A stretch of DNA of 64,000 nucleotides from Drechmeria coniospora. Taxonomy: Eukaryota > Ascomycota > Sordariomycetes > Hypocreales > Ophiocordycipitaceae. This document shows positions 10,713 to 20,749 of this stretch, in pieces. A model generated the notes under the pieces. The model ran no database searches and was not told where the DNA came from. It saw only the letters and a list, made by a program, of their open reading frames with translations. The stretch spans positions 620,001 to 684,000 of the forward strand of contig NC_054390.1 of assembly GCF_001625195.1 (NCBI RefSeq), read 5' to 3'. Numbering within the stretch: the stretch's first letter is position 1; every line of letters begins with the position of its first letter. The position numbers were made by a program, and so were the translations under genes.

Positions 10713-11659
10713 TCCGTTACGCTTGGCTCACATGGAACAATAAAGGCGCCTTACTGCAAAGGGCTACTCCGCCATTGAGCGTACTTACTGTATGCACTTA
10801 ATTACGGAGTTGCTCTACTCCGTAATTCAGGCAACTGCGGCGGTGACCATGACCTTTATGCACCAAGATGTTTTGACATAAATCACGTGGACAAATGGCC
10901 TGGAGATGAAGGGACGAGGAAAAATGCCAAAGGGCGCAAGAAACGGAGGACGAGGTAAAGGTGCACGTAGGTGCCGTCATGGGCGAATGCTCCGGCACTC
11001 TCGGAGGACAGACGGGGCTCCCCGCTGGACCCCGCCGCGGCCCGGCGATTGCGTCGGCGCTGGTGCCGAGTACTGGCCGGTGCCACGGGTAGCGGTCCGG
11101 AATGCAAAAGTTCCGAGGCGCACGGTGCCGACGTCACGCCTACGCATTCGCCGTCCTCCGTCCTCCGCACCGGCACACATGGCAAGTCTGTTTCGCGCTT
11201 CGTAGAGAACAAGCGACGACGCATCGTTCGTCATGCAGGGCCGTCGCCTTCCATCAGCGTTAGTTGCGCATGCACATGTTTGGCGGCACCTCGCTCAATC
11301 CGAAACGCGTGCGCCGCCGCCAATGACGTCTTCGCCGCCCCCTCCATGGCGGCAACTGGTTCTGGCAACCGGTTCTGGAGGCTTCTCCGTCGCACGCCGA
11401 GGCGACGGTCGGATGAGCACCGGCGCGACGACATGTTCAGGCATCGAAGCGACGGAGCAGCGGGTGGCCTGTACGCGTAGTTTGGAGGCCCTGTCGGTGC
11501 CAACGGTGCAGCCGCCCAGCCACGAGTGCAGTGCGCCGACCTGCGCCGAGCCGATTTCGATCACGTCTGCACTCGGCACAAAGGACAATGCATGAACGCG
11601 AAAAAATGTGGTAATTACGTGATGAAGCACGCGACGAGGCCACGCGCGACGAAGCGAGG
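10713..11659. other. Intergenic, no gene recognised
   Basis: GC-rich sequence with short overlapping frames and isolated ACTCCGTA words. Nothing supports a gene or RNA. Confidence 0.45.
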
Positions 11660-12113
11660 ACGCGCAAATGTGCCGTAGCAAAGGCCTATGCGAGGCGTAT
11701 GCGACGGCTGCTCAGCGCTGATGGACGCCGTTAGCGGCTCGCGTGGGGGCTATGCGCAGGAGATTTACAGGCGGCTTGCGGCGGGGCAGCTGGACCTGCG
11801 GAGGACGATGTGGGGAGATGAGGCAGGACTTTGCTTGTGCAGCAAGCGCGTGCGTGAGTAATGCCCAGTTGCAAGTATCAAGTTGGTTGTCGGTATTGAT
11901 TTGGTTGTCGGTATCAAGTTGGTTGTAGGTTCATACTCGGTACAGGGAGAAAATACTGACGGTTGGCGCCGAGGGCGCATATACAGTACATGTGCCGGCG
12001 CGACTTGAGTGCCGTACGTGGGTGTGCTTGCAGTTCCGAGCAGCATGAGTCGTTTCCGATTCACTTGGACTGCAATATTGTTCCACTCCGCCAAGACCCT
12101 TTGTTCTCCTCTG

Positions 12114-12170
12114 CACAATGAAAGGGCTCCTCGGCACAATGAAAGGGCTCCTCCGTACAATGAAAGGGGG
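12114..12170. repeat. 21-bp repeat, three copies
   Basis: The unit is acaatgaaagggctcctc plus three variable bases, inside the upstream module of locus 1. Confidence 0.8.
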
Positions 12171-12245
12171 AGGCGGTGCAGCGCAGTTGCTCGTGGGCGG
12201 ACGGTGCTGAATCGCTCGTCCGAGGACACGTACCTGCGTGCCGTA

Positions 12246-12325
12246 CAGAGGGGTGGCAAAAATGTCGATTCAATTTGTACGGGTGGTGCCACCAAAGCTG
12301 AATCGTCACTTTTGTCAGGTCACTT
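12246..12325 (+). mobile_element. 80-bp inverted-repeat element, copy A
   Basis: Left arm CAGAGGGGTGGCAAAAATG and right arm (reverse complement) AAGTGACCTGACAAAAGTG, both continuing into CGATTC. It is flanked by TA at 12244-12245 and 12326-12327. The corresponding places in the sister loci (near 19976 and 35310) lack it, which supports insertion after duplication. Confidence 0.8.
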
Positions 12326-12389
12326 TACCAACGCCCGTAGCGCCGCTAGGTGCCTGCAGCGGTCACCTGTGGTGTGCCTGCACAACGCT

Positions 12390-12836
12390 GGCTGCCCTGT
12401 ACTGTGCTTGTGGCAGCGCCGGCAGCGCTGTATTGCCGTGCTTGCGCCGGCGCCGACTGCCCTGTATTGCCGTGCTTGCGCCAGCGCCGGTTGCCCTGTA
12501 TTGCCGTGCTTGTGCCAGCGCCGGATGCCCTGTATTGCCGTGCTTGCGCCAGTGCTGGCTGCCCTGTATTGCCGTGCTTGCGCCAGTGCTGGTTGCCCTG
12601 ATTGCCGTGCTTGTGCCAGCGCCGGCTGCGCTGTATTGCCGTGCCTGTGCCAGCGCCGGCTGCGCTGTATTGCTGTGCTGCGTCAGCGCTGGCTCCGCTG
12701 TATTGCTGTGCTGGCCCGGCGCCGGCTCCGCTGTATTACTGTGCTGGGGTCGGCGCTGGCTGCCCTGTATTGCCGTGCCTGTGCCAGCGCCGGCTGCGCT
12801 GTATTGCTGTGCTGCGCCAGCGCCGGCTCCGCTGCC
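12390..12836. repeat. 34-bp minisatellite, about 13 copies
   Basis: The unit is built from gccctgtattgccgtgcttg followed by cgccagcgccggct. Reduced versions lie at the same relative place in locus 2 (20045-20170) and locus 3 (35390-35515), so array length differs between sister loci. Confidence 0.9.
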
Positions 12837-13185
12837 CGTGGCGAGGTCCTGTTCATTACGGAACGAGGCCCCAAGTACAAGCACTTTACGGCGGACTGGA
12901 TCAAGATAAAACAAGAACCGGTCGGCATACGAAGAGAACATTATGCGCGTTTCCATCTCCGGACGAGCAAACGGGGCTCCGACCGCACCGGACGTGGCTC
13001 CGATCAGGCCGGGCAAAAGGCAGCGAGTCAGTACCGGGGCATAGGTGGTCCCTTATGCCATCGATTCGCGTCATCGGCCCGAGGCAGGATAGCAGGAGCA
13101 TACTAAGAGGAAGGGAAGCGCCGAGTCAAGGTAGATGAAACGACTACACGCGCTACGCACGCATGCATCGTCTCTAAATATCGTC

Positions 13186-13197
13186 CTATATATATCT
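13186..13197 (+). promoter_or_regulatory. TATA box of protease 1
   Basis: CTATATATATCT lies about 120 bp before the ATG and is followed by a CTACTCC..GCGCTCGCTC segment. Equivalent sites precede proteases 2 and 3 at nearly the same distance, which supports a functional core promoter. Confidence 0.6.
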
Positions 13198-13315
13198 ACT
13201 CCATGGCGCTCGCTCCGTGCTGCCATGTAATAGGAAGCCGCCTGCGCAAGGGAGTTGGCAAATCGCACGACGACACACGGACGAAAAAGTAAAGTTGGCC
13301 ATCTATCCGTACACA

Positions 13316-15182
13316 ATGGTCGCCATCTCCTACGTTGCGGTCCTGCTCATGGCCGCCCTGCCCTCATTGGCGGCGACCAACAAGACCGTAGAGGTACCGG
13401 CATCGAACATGGGCTACATCATTACCTTCAAGGACCACGTAACCTCGGCCGGCGTAGACAATCACCACGCCTGGGTAGACCAGCTGCATCGACGCAGCAT
13501 CGGAAAACGTAACCTCAACCTCCCCGGCACCGAACGCAAGTTTGATATTGGCAACTTCAAGGCCTACGCCGGAAAGTTCGACAAGGCTACGGTCGAGGAG
13601 ATTGTCCAGCACGAGGATGTAAGTCTTGCCCTCTTCCTTCGGAGCAGCCGGAAGGAGTGCCGAGGGAACGAGCTGACTCGAGGCCACGGTACCTTAGGTC
13701 GAAGCTGTCGAGGTCAATCAGGTCTGGGAGCTGTACGACAGCGTTACGCAGCACAGCCCGCCCTACGGCCTAGGCATCCTCTCGAACCGGCTGCCGGGCA
13801 ACAACGACTACGTTTACGACGACAGCGCCGGCCGGGGCGCTACCGTCTACGTACTGGACACGGGCATCAACGCCGGCCACGTCGAGTTTGGCGGTCGCGT
13901 CGTCAAGGGCCGAAACGTCTTTGGCGGTGCCTTTATCGACACCCACGGCCACGGAACGCACGTCGCGGGCATCGTCGGGAGCAGGACGTACGGCGTTTGC
14001 AAGGAATGCACCATAGTCGACGTCAAGATCTTTTCCGGCGGCTCCGGCACCACCATTAGCGTGCTCAGCGGCTACCAGTGGGCCGTCGACGACATCAAGG
14101 CAAAGGGGAACTCGGCAAAGAGCGTCATCAACATGTCCATCGGCTGCGGCGGCTCCAACGCCATCGACGAGGCCATCAAGAACTCGCACGACCAAAACAT
14201 CCTCACCGTCGTCGCCGCCGGGAACAAATACGACAATGCCGGCCGCTACTCTCCGGCCCGGTCACCCTACGCCTTGACCGTCGGTGCCGTCAACTCGGAT
14301 TGGAAACCGTGGGCGTGGGCCACCGGTATAGGCTCCAACTACGGGCCGAGCGTCGACATCTACGCTCCCGGCGAGGGCATTTTATCTCTCGGCATCTGGT
14401 CGAGCACGCACCTCGTCTACAAGACCGGCACTTCCATGGCCACGCCTCACGTTGCCGGCCTCGTCGCCTGTTTACAGATCTCTGAGAAGGTCAGATCGCC
14501 GGACGAGATGATGGCTCGAATCAGGGCGCTTGCTACAAGGGGCCGCATCGGCGGCATTCGTGGGGATACTGTTAACCTACTGGCCAACAACGGCCTTGGC
14601 AACCAGCAGAATCAGCCGAACCAGGCAGCGAAAACTGTGCCGATGGTGAGGCCGGACATGAAGCAGGAACCGAAGCCGGAACCGAAGCCGGAACCGAAGC
14701 CGGAACCGAGGCCGGAACCGAGGCCGGAACCGAGGCCGGAACCGAAGCCGGAACCGAGGCCGGAGCCGAGGCCGGAGCCGAGGCCGGAACCGAGGCCGGA
14801 ACCGAGCCCGAACAGGCCGGACGTGAAGCAGAACGGCCAGGAAAGACAGCGCCAAAACCTGTTCCTGACCAGCCCTTATTGGCAGGGTGCTCACCCGAAG
14901 CAAGACACTGCCAATAATCGGGCCGCAAGCCAACGACAAGGCACGGGTCCTCTCTGGCAAGGCAACACCGGGCATGGCATCAGACGCATCAGGGAAAGTC
15001 CCGGCCAAGGCACCAGGCAAGGCACCAGGCAAGGCACCAGGCAAGGCACCAGGCAAGGCACCAGGCAAGGCACCAGGCAAGGCACCAGGCAACGCCAAGG
15101 CACCTCTTGGGGCGGCCGGAGAAGAACGTACTGGTATCGGGAGGGCAACCGCTGGAAGCAAGGTACCAGGTATCAAGATTAA
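13316..15182 (+). CDS. Secreted subtilisin-like S8 protease 1 (proteinase K-like) with repeat tail
   Basis: Two exons: 13316-13618 and 13698-15182; intron 13619-13697 (GTAAGT donor); 595 residues. A signal peptide ([20 protein letters not shown]) is followed by an I9-type propeptide (about 21-105) and the S8 domain (about 110-400). Catalytic residues are Asp155 in VLDTG, His186 in HGHGTH and Ser347 in [11 protein letters not shown] and VVAAGN form the expected substrate pocket and oxyanion-hole strands. The tail (about 405-595) is unusual: a PEPKPEPR tract, a segment [12 protein letters not shown] shared with protease 3, then seven GTRQ repeats and a basic end. By family it is an extracellular endopeptidase used in nutrition or cuticle degradation; the tail's role is unknown. 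DUF7704 lies convergent downstream. Confidence 0.92.
14660..14812. repeat. 12-bp coding repeat (PEPR/PEPK) in protease 1
   Basis: About twelve copies of ccggaaccgagg/ccggaaccgaag, each encoding four residues, keep the frame. Confidence 0.9.
15003..15092. repeat. 12-bp coding repeat (GTRQ) in protease 1
   Basis: Seven near-identical copies of caaggcaccagg encode GTRQ. Their near identity suggests recent expansion. Confidence 0.9.
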
Positions 15183-15909
15183 AAGTAAGAACCCGTGCAC
15201 CAGACACGACACCTGCCATGCAAGCAGTCGGCGCCGAAGGGTCGGAACCATCATCACAAGGCTCGACGCGAGCCGCCAGACACTGCCGATGATTCGGCTC
15301 ATGATGGTCAGGAAACGCAGACCGGAGGTACGGGATACCGGCACGGCACCTGCGAGTGGTCATCGAGGGATGACTTGTAATTGTAGCGCTGTAGCGATTT
15401 CATGCTTGCTTTCTCCTTCCTTTCGTTGCATTCTTCATCCATTGCGTTCCGCGGCGCGGACGATGCAGAGACGGTATACGGTAGATGGTAGACGATGGAG
15501 GGTAGACGATAAATGCTAGATGCAGTGTACTCGGTAGAAGACGTACGATACTAGTAGCGTAGGCGAATTTGCTCGTTGCACCGGACTCTGGTGCGGAACT
15601 GTCGCCATGCTGAGCCATGCTGACGCCTTGTTCGGCTCGCACGAAACCGTGCTCGATCGGCCAAACGATGGGTGCAGAGGTCCGCCCTCGGCGTGGCATC
15701 CATCCCACGAGTAGAATGGTCGGTTGCGCATGCGGAGCGCCGTGCCGGGGCGTCAGCGGACGCCGTTGCGCGCCGTGTCGAGAGCCCACGCCAGCCACGG
15801 GCCGCGTCGGCGACCTTTTCGAGCCTGAGCCGCGAGCGGACGGACGCGTTGGCGGAACAGGCCGAAGCGATTTTCCGCCTTGACGAGGGGACGCTCATGG
15901 CTCGGGCCG
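15183..15909. other. Convergent spacer between protease 1 and DUF7704
   Basis: No gene seen. It includes tandem ggtagacgatgg-type words near 15480-15510. Both 3' UTRs should lie here. Confidence 0.5.
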
Positions 15910-16383
15910 TCACCGCTGCATCCGCGACCGCTTCGACACGTCGAGGCCGATGCCGGCGAGGAAGCAGACGCGCAGCGCCGCTCCGGCGTAGACAAAGGGA
16001 ACGTCGCCCCAGTCGGCCGCGCTCCAGGCCAGGACGTCGTAGTATATCGCCGAGCCGAGCGGGCGCAGCGAGTAGAGGCGGGCGAGGTCGGCCACCAGCA
16101 GCGCCAGCAGCACCGTCCTCCAGACGCGCAGGTCCCACGTCGACCGCAGCACGAGCGCCTCGTTGACGGCCAAGAAGAGGTACATGCCGGCGAGCCGCGA
16201 GAGGACGACCGACGTGCCGGCAGACACCTCGGACGGCGCCGACGAGGCATGCAGCAGCTCGAGGGAGCGCCCCTGTCGGAAGTGGTGATGGAAGGCGGCG
16301 ACGAGGGCCGAGAGCGGCTCGATGAGCAGGAAGAAGGCACGGTAGGCGACGGGGAGTCGGAATCCGATGCGCTGAGACGTCAT
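15910..16383 (-). CDS. DUF7704-type small integral membrane protein
   Basis: A single exon of 157 residues, started at MTSQRIGFRLPVAYRAFFL; an upstream in-frame ATG at 16452 would add 23 residues. The pattern LPVAYRAFFLLIEPLSALV, then a Ser/Thr-rich turn before LSRLAGMYLFLAVNEALVLR, then LLALLVADLARLYSL and FVYAGAALRVCFLAG matches the fungal DUF7704 family as I know it, with about four membrane helices. Function is unknown. The gene is convergent with protease 1. A fragment of its 5' coding part is found behind protease 3 (38338-38416), showing that it belonged to the duplicated block. Assignment rests on remembered family pattern. Confidence 0.75.
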   Translation of the reverse strand: MTSQRIGFRLPVAYRAFFLLIEPLSALVAAFHHHFRQGRSLELLHASSAPSEVSAGTSVVLSRLAGMYLFLAVNEALVLRSTWDLRVWRTVLLALLVADLARLYSLRPLGSAIYYDVLAWSAADWGDVPFVYAGAALRVCFLAGIGLDVSKRSRMQR

Positions 16384-17700
16384 GTTGACGAGCGAGCGGG
16401 AATGACCTCGTCGTTGGAGTTGTCGGAGCGAGCAGGCGAGGTGGAAAATCAAAGGCAGGCCGAGTTGGTTGATGCCTCAGGAAACATTTAATAGCAAGTG
16501 TTGTACTTAATTGCGTGTGTGACAGGTAAGTACATGTACGGACCATGTGCACCGTTGGCCGCTCATTGATTACCCGTAAATGTACTCTATACTTGTATTT
16601 GGTATGGCGTAGCCGCTACCATGCTCCGGACTGCATGTAGAGTGTACTTTGCAGCTTATGTCGGGGATCAATATTGCAGCAACTGTACGGTACATGTACT
16701 TGCAAGAACTGTAAGCTTGCAGTCACTTGACAAAAGTGACGATTCAGCTTTGGTAGCGCTACTCCTACATATTGAATCGACATTTATGTCACCCTGCTGT
16801 ACAAACGAATACAAGGTAATAATATGTTGATACTTGCATTAATACAGGTACGGAGTCCTTTGCAAGTACTTACACGTACTGGTACTCTGTAGCGTTCGTG
16901 ACAATGGTCTGGAATTGCCATGACAGTGGGATTTACAGTGAAAATCACCAACGTCGGGGACAAGTGCAGTGCTTGCACGTGGACCATTAGGTGCTAAAGT
17001 GCACTGGAATTTGCTCGTGTACCATGAATAGGTGCTAAAGTGTACTGGAATTTAGGTGTGATTGCTCCGTGCTCCGTATACTTGCACTCTATACCAGGTA
17101 CTAGACCTAGTAGTATTACAGCATTATCTGTAGGCTCGGAATAGGCCACCAGACGCTGCCTACCCTGTAGCGTGCGAGAATCAACCCGTCCATTCCATGT
17201 TCTTGCCGCATGGCGTCTCTGCTTGTCGAACTCGACTGTTACTATTGCCCCCTTCGACGGCCGACATCGTCGGCGAGGGCAAGATGCCGTCTCACGTCAT
17301 GGTGCTGAAACCTTGTCGCCCCATCAGTGCTTCCGTGTGCCATCGAGCTGTATGATGATGCATGAGCCGAGCATTGTAGCAAGGCGAGCAGGGTGGGCAT
17401 GCGGGGAAGAAGCCGACGCGTACGTGCTGAGAGGGCTACTCGTGATGACCTTTACTATTACTCTACCCCGTAGAAGTTGGTTTTGCTTGTGGTATCTGCT
17501 GCAACTACGGAGTACACCCACCTTACTGCTAGTACATGGTGGTCGCGCTCTACTCCAGACTACGACGGAGCGACAGGCGGCGATACTACTATCAGCCAAT
17601 ATACTACTGTCGCTGTTGGTTCGTTTCTGGGGGAAGCTGGTAACAAGAAATCTCTTTCAATGATTCAACTTGGTGCGAAGGGAGGAAAAGGAGGTTGCAG
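16384..17700. repeat. Distal part of duplicated block, copy 1
   Basis: Three segments have counterparts behind protease 3: 16641-16695 with 38455-38510 (GTGTACTT..GTCGGGGAT.AATAT.), 16845-16985 with 39345-39520 (GTCTGG.ATTGCC..ACAGTGGGAT) and about 17130-17560 with 39720-39925 (TCGAACTCGAC, CTCTACTCCAG). No intact gene is shared. The 16720-16799 element interrupts the first interval. Confidence 0.65.
16720..16799 (-). mobile_element. 80-bp inverted-repeat element, copy B
   Basis: Opposite orientation to copy A. It begins CAGTCACTTGACAAAAGTG and ends with the complement of CAGCAGGGTGACATAAATG, with TA following at 16800-16801. The length is exactly 80 bp. Confidence 0.75.
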
Positions 17701-18569
17701 TGACGCGACCTGATTATCCCCTTTGTAATCGCACAGGGTGTGATTACGTAATCAGTGTCTAGCTCCCTCTGCCTACGCACCGACTTGCCTTGGTCAATAT
17801 ATACACACAATCGCAATATCACACAACTATTAATACCCAGTCAACCACTCGAATTGATCGGACCACCAATTAACATTCTGGCAACTGCTACCACCAGCTG
17901 GCAGTACCACTATTTAATTCTGTTGCAGTACTACTGCACTATGGTACAGGGACGACAGAACAGCCAGCAAGTCGTATTGTCAACTAGTTGTGCAACTCAA
18001 TATGCACTTGTAGATGCATAGCGCAGAAAGTAGCTAGAATCCTAACTCATGCATGTTATATCAATTGAGGTATTACCTCCCAGGCATGAATAATTCCACC
18101 ACCCCTGTAATACGGAGCACTCCTCTTGATAAATATAATGACATGTTTCCTGCAGTTTGACACATCCAAATTTGCACCTTTTGCCCAGTTACTAGCTGGT
18201 CCCATTCTGCTATTACTAACAGCGTGATTGATTCCCTAGTCCGTGCGGTACAATTCCACTACACTTCTTGCACGCAAATTGCAAGAGGTTATGAGCACGG
18301 AAAGACTATAATCAATCTCTCTGGATCGATTCCTCCGACTTGCCAAGTCACCCACCAGTACTACTGGTAATCCCCAAAGATCCAACTGCTAGCAAAGCAA
18401 CGGCAATCGGAATCATTACCCATTTCGAGTAAATTTCAAATTCTTGTTCACAGTCAAAATCGGCATCTGATTCCTTATAAGAATCAAGCAAACCCATACG
18501 GCTAGTAGTATGACTTTAGTTGCCGATTAGGAAGCTCGTAGTATCCCTTGGTTGTGTGTGATTTTTTAG
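17701..18569 (+). mobile_element. Degenerate retroelement segment, related to 23.4-24.1 kb and 32.7-33.1 kb
   Basis: Shared blocks include CTGGCAGTAC.AC and CAGTTACTA.CTGGTCCC with GATTGATTCCCTAGTCCGTG. They recur reverse-complemented near 23520-23560 and 23890-24000, and directly at 32995-33055. One sister copy runs into a Copia RNase H motif, so a Ty1/Copia origin is likely. No intact frame. Confidence 0.5.
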
Positions 18570-18660
18570 ATCGATTGGATCGAGTGGATCGGATCGGTTG
18601 GATCGGTTGGATCAGTTGAATTAGTTGGATCAGTTGGATCGATTGGATTGATTTGGTTGA
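18570..18660. repeat. 9-10-bp repeat (GGATCGGTT family)
   Basis: About nine degenerate copies of ttggatcggt/ttggatcagt lie immediately after (in coding sense) the end of the gag relic. Confidence 0.75.
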
Positions 18661-18662
18661 CT

Positions 18663-19292
18663 CTATGGGCCGGATTTACCGGATTGGTCGGGACGATTGG
18701 GTCGACGAGATCTAGTCGACCTAGTAGTGTTGTTGGTGCCTTGTTCCTTGGATGGGTGGGCTATCTTGCAACTGAATGTTTTGGAACTGGGACTGCTGGG
18801 ATTTCGATATTCTTCCGGTAGGTTGGTTATGAGATATTGCAGGTTGAGGGATGTTGCATCTGTTGGATTTTGAATCCATGCAATAGATGCTTGGGGAACC
18901 TCGGTACAGCCATCTCGCGGCGGTATGAGTAGAGCACATTGATTGCTTGTCGAGTAGTTGGCGGCTATAGAGGGATCTTGGAGAAAGTCTCCTAGGTCGA
19001 GGAATCCGAGTCGAATGGATAGTGATTGCTCCCACAAGTCGAGATTCCGAGTGCCTTTGAGTTTAGCACACTCTGGGAATGGAAATACCTTGTTGGATAG
19101 CTTATAGTTGGAGCTAAAATCGGCCTGTTCAGTAATGGTAGTGCCAGTACTGAGGATTGGGATTCCTTGTAGGTTCGTGTTTGGGCTCCATTTTCTACAT
19201 TCTACCCATTTTATCTCCAGTTGTAGTGAAACTTCTGACAATGGTCCGATGTGGCTTGTAGTGTATCTGCGACACCACTTCTTGTATATCAC
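18663..19292 (-). mobile_element. Ty1/Copia gag relic
   Basis: An open frame of 209 residues without a clear ATG. The core KLKGTRNLDLWEQSLSIRLG matches the Copia gag opening pattern (KLxGxxNYxxWxxxL), and a basic Arg/Ser-rich end (TRSTRSRRPNRPDQ) follows. No zinc knuckle, protease, integrase or RT continues downstream on this strand, so it is a truncated element. Confidence 0.65.
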
Positions 19293-19436
19293 TACAGTAT
19301 TATAACCAGTACGAATTTTTACTCAATATACTGTGTAACAGCCCATCTTTTGACAAAATGTGCCGTAATAAGGGTGTAAGCGACGGCTGACATTGGGGCT
19401 ATGAGCAGATTCAAGTACCAGGTGGCTTGCGGCGGG

Positions 19437-19508
19437 GCAGCTGGACCTGGGGAAGACGAGGCAGCTGGACCTGGGGAAGACGAGGCAGCTGGACCTGGGG
19501 AAGACGAT
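19437..19508. repeat. 24-bp perfect repeat, three copies
   Basis: The unit starts gcagctggacctggggaaga. The corresponding place in loci 1 and 3 has a single copy, so this is locus-2-specific expansion. Confidence 0.9.
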
Positions 19509-20612
19509 GTAAGTAGGGAAATGAGCCAGGACTCAAAGTACTTGTACTGTACAGTAGTTAACTGTACGGTATGCTCCGTACGCCGTATTTGCGGTAATTA
19601 CGTGAGTACTTAGCACAGTTATAGGTACCAAGTTAGTGGTAGGTACGGAGCACTCCGGAACACTCCGTAAATTCGAGGGGGAGAGGGGGGGGAAACCCCC
19701 TCGAACCTATAGGTAGAATAATAATAGTTAGCGCCGAGGACGCATAAACAGTACTTGTGCCGGTCCGACTTGAGCACTTGGGTGTACTTGCAGTTCCCAG
19801 CAGCATGGCAGTATGAGCCGTTCCCGATTCACTTGGACTGCAATATTATTCCGCTCCGCCAATTTGATCTCTTCCGTACAATATAAGGTGGAGGCGGTGC
19901 AGCGCAGTAGCTCGTGGGCGAGTAGTACTGGATCGGCGCTCTCGCTCGTACAAGGACACGTATCTGTGTAACATGCCAACGCTAGTAGCGTCGCTATATT
20001 ATGCCTGCCGCTGAGTACTGACCTATGGTGTACCTGTACGAACGCTAACTGCCTGTATTACTGTGCTTGTGCCAACGCCGGCTGCGCTGTATTGCTGTAC
20101 TTGCGATAGTGCCACCTGCGCTGTATTGACGTGCTTGCGCTAAGCCGGCTGCCCTGTATTACTGCCCTGTACGCTGGCGGTACTGCCCGTGGCCAGGACC
20201 GGTTCATTACGGCGGGAACGAGGCCCAAATACGAACAGTATACGACCGACCGCCCGGCCGGAGCGAGGCCCAAATACGGGCAAAATACGATGGACAGCCC
20301 CGTTCCTCGATGATAATGATGAAACAAGGGCCGGTCGGCTTGCGGGGAGAACATCATACGCGTTCCATCTATCTGCGGACGAGCAAACGGGACTCTAACC
20401 GCACCGGACCTGGCACCGATCAGGCCGGGCGATAAGCGGCAAGTCAGCACCGGGGCACAAGGAGTCCTTCATGCTATTGATTCCCGTTATCGGCCTATAG
20501 CGGGATGGTAGGAGCATTCTGAAAGGAAGGGAAGCGCTAAGTCAAGGTAAATAAACCGACCATGTGCACTACGCACGGATGTGTTGTGCTATATATCGTC
20601 CTGGGTATTGCC

Positions 20613-20621
20613 GTATATATA
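20613..20621 (+). promoter_or_regulatory. TATA box of protease 2
   Basis: TATATATAT lies about 130 bp before the ATG and is followed by TCTACTCCGTAGCGCTCGCT as in the sister loci. Confidence 0.6.
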
Positions 20622-20749
20622 TGTCTACTCCGTAGCGCTCGCTCGATCCATACTGCCGCATTATGGGAAGCCGCCTAGGCAAGAGATCTCGCAAATCGAT
20701 CGCACGACAACACCCGGACGAAATTTAATGTCAGCCATCTATCCGTACA

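Larger units (their letters stand above)
11660..13315 (+). repeat. Upstream module of protease locus 1 (shared with loci 2 and 3)
   Basis: Segments here recur in order at 19340-20749 and 34150-36090: AATGTGCCGTAG, CGACGGCTG, GGCTTGCGGCGGGGCA(G), the GGACACGTACCTG segment, a 34-bp minisatellite, GAGCAAACGGGGCTCC and the promoter. Divergence is substantial but the order is kept. No coding frame is shared by all three, so it is treated as duplicated non-coding DNA. Confidence 0.8.
19300..20749 (+). repeat. Upstream module of protease locus 2
   Basis: The left end (TACTCAATATACTGTGTAAC..TGACAAAATGTGCCGTA) matches 34105-34165 closely. The remainder follows the order of locus 1: GGCTTGCGGCGGGGCAG, GACTTGAG, CACTTGGACTGCAATATT, GGACACGTA, a short 34-bp array, then the promoter. 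Confidence 0.8.

Noticed and set aside
10213..10743. 176-codon Leu/Val/Gln-rich plus-strand frame
   Set aside because: It lies almost entirely in the 9-bp minisatellite; other frames are equally open, with no domain or conserved flank.
12009..13106. 365-codon plus-strand frame over the 34-bp minisatellite
   Set aside because: It runs through upstream repeats, the inverted-repeat element and the minisatellite; the sister loci do not preserve the frame.
17172..17663. 163-codon plus-strand frame in the distal duplicated segment
   Set aside because: The homologous segment at 39.7-39.9 kb does not keep the frame, so it is not under coding constraint.
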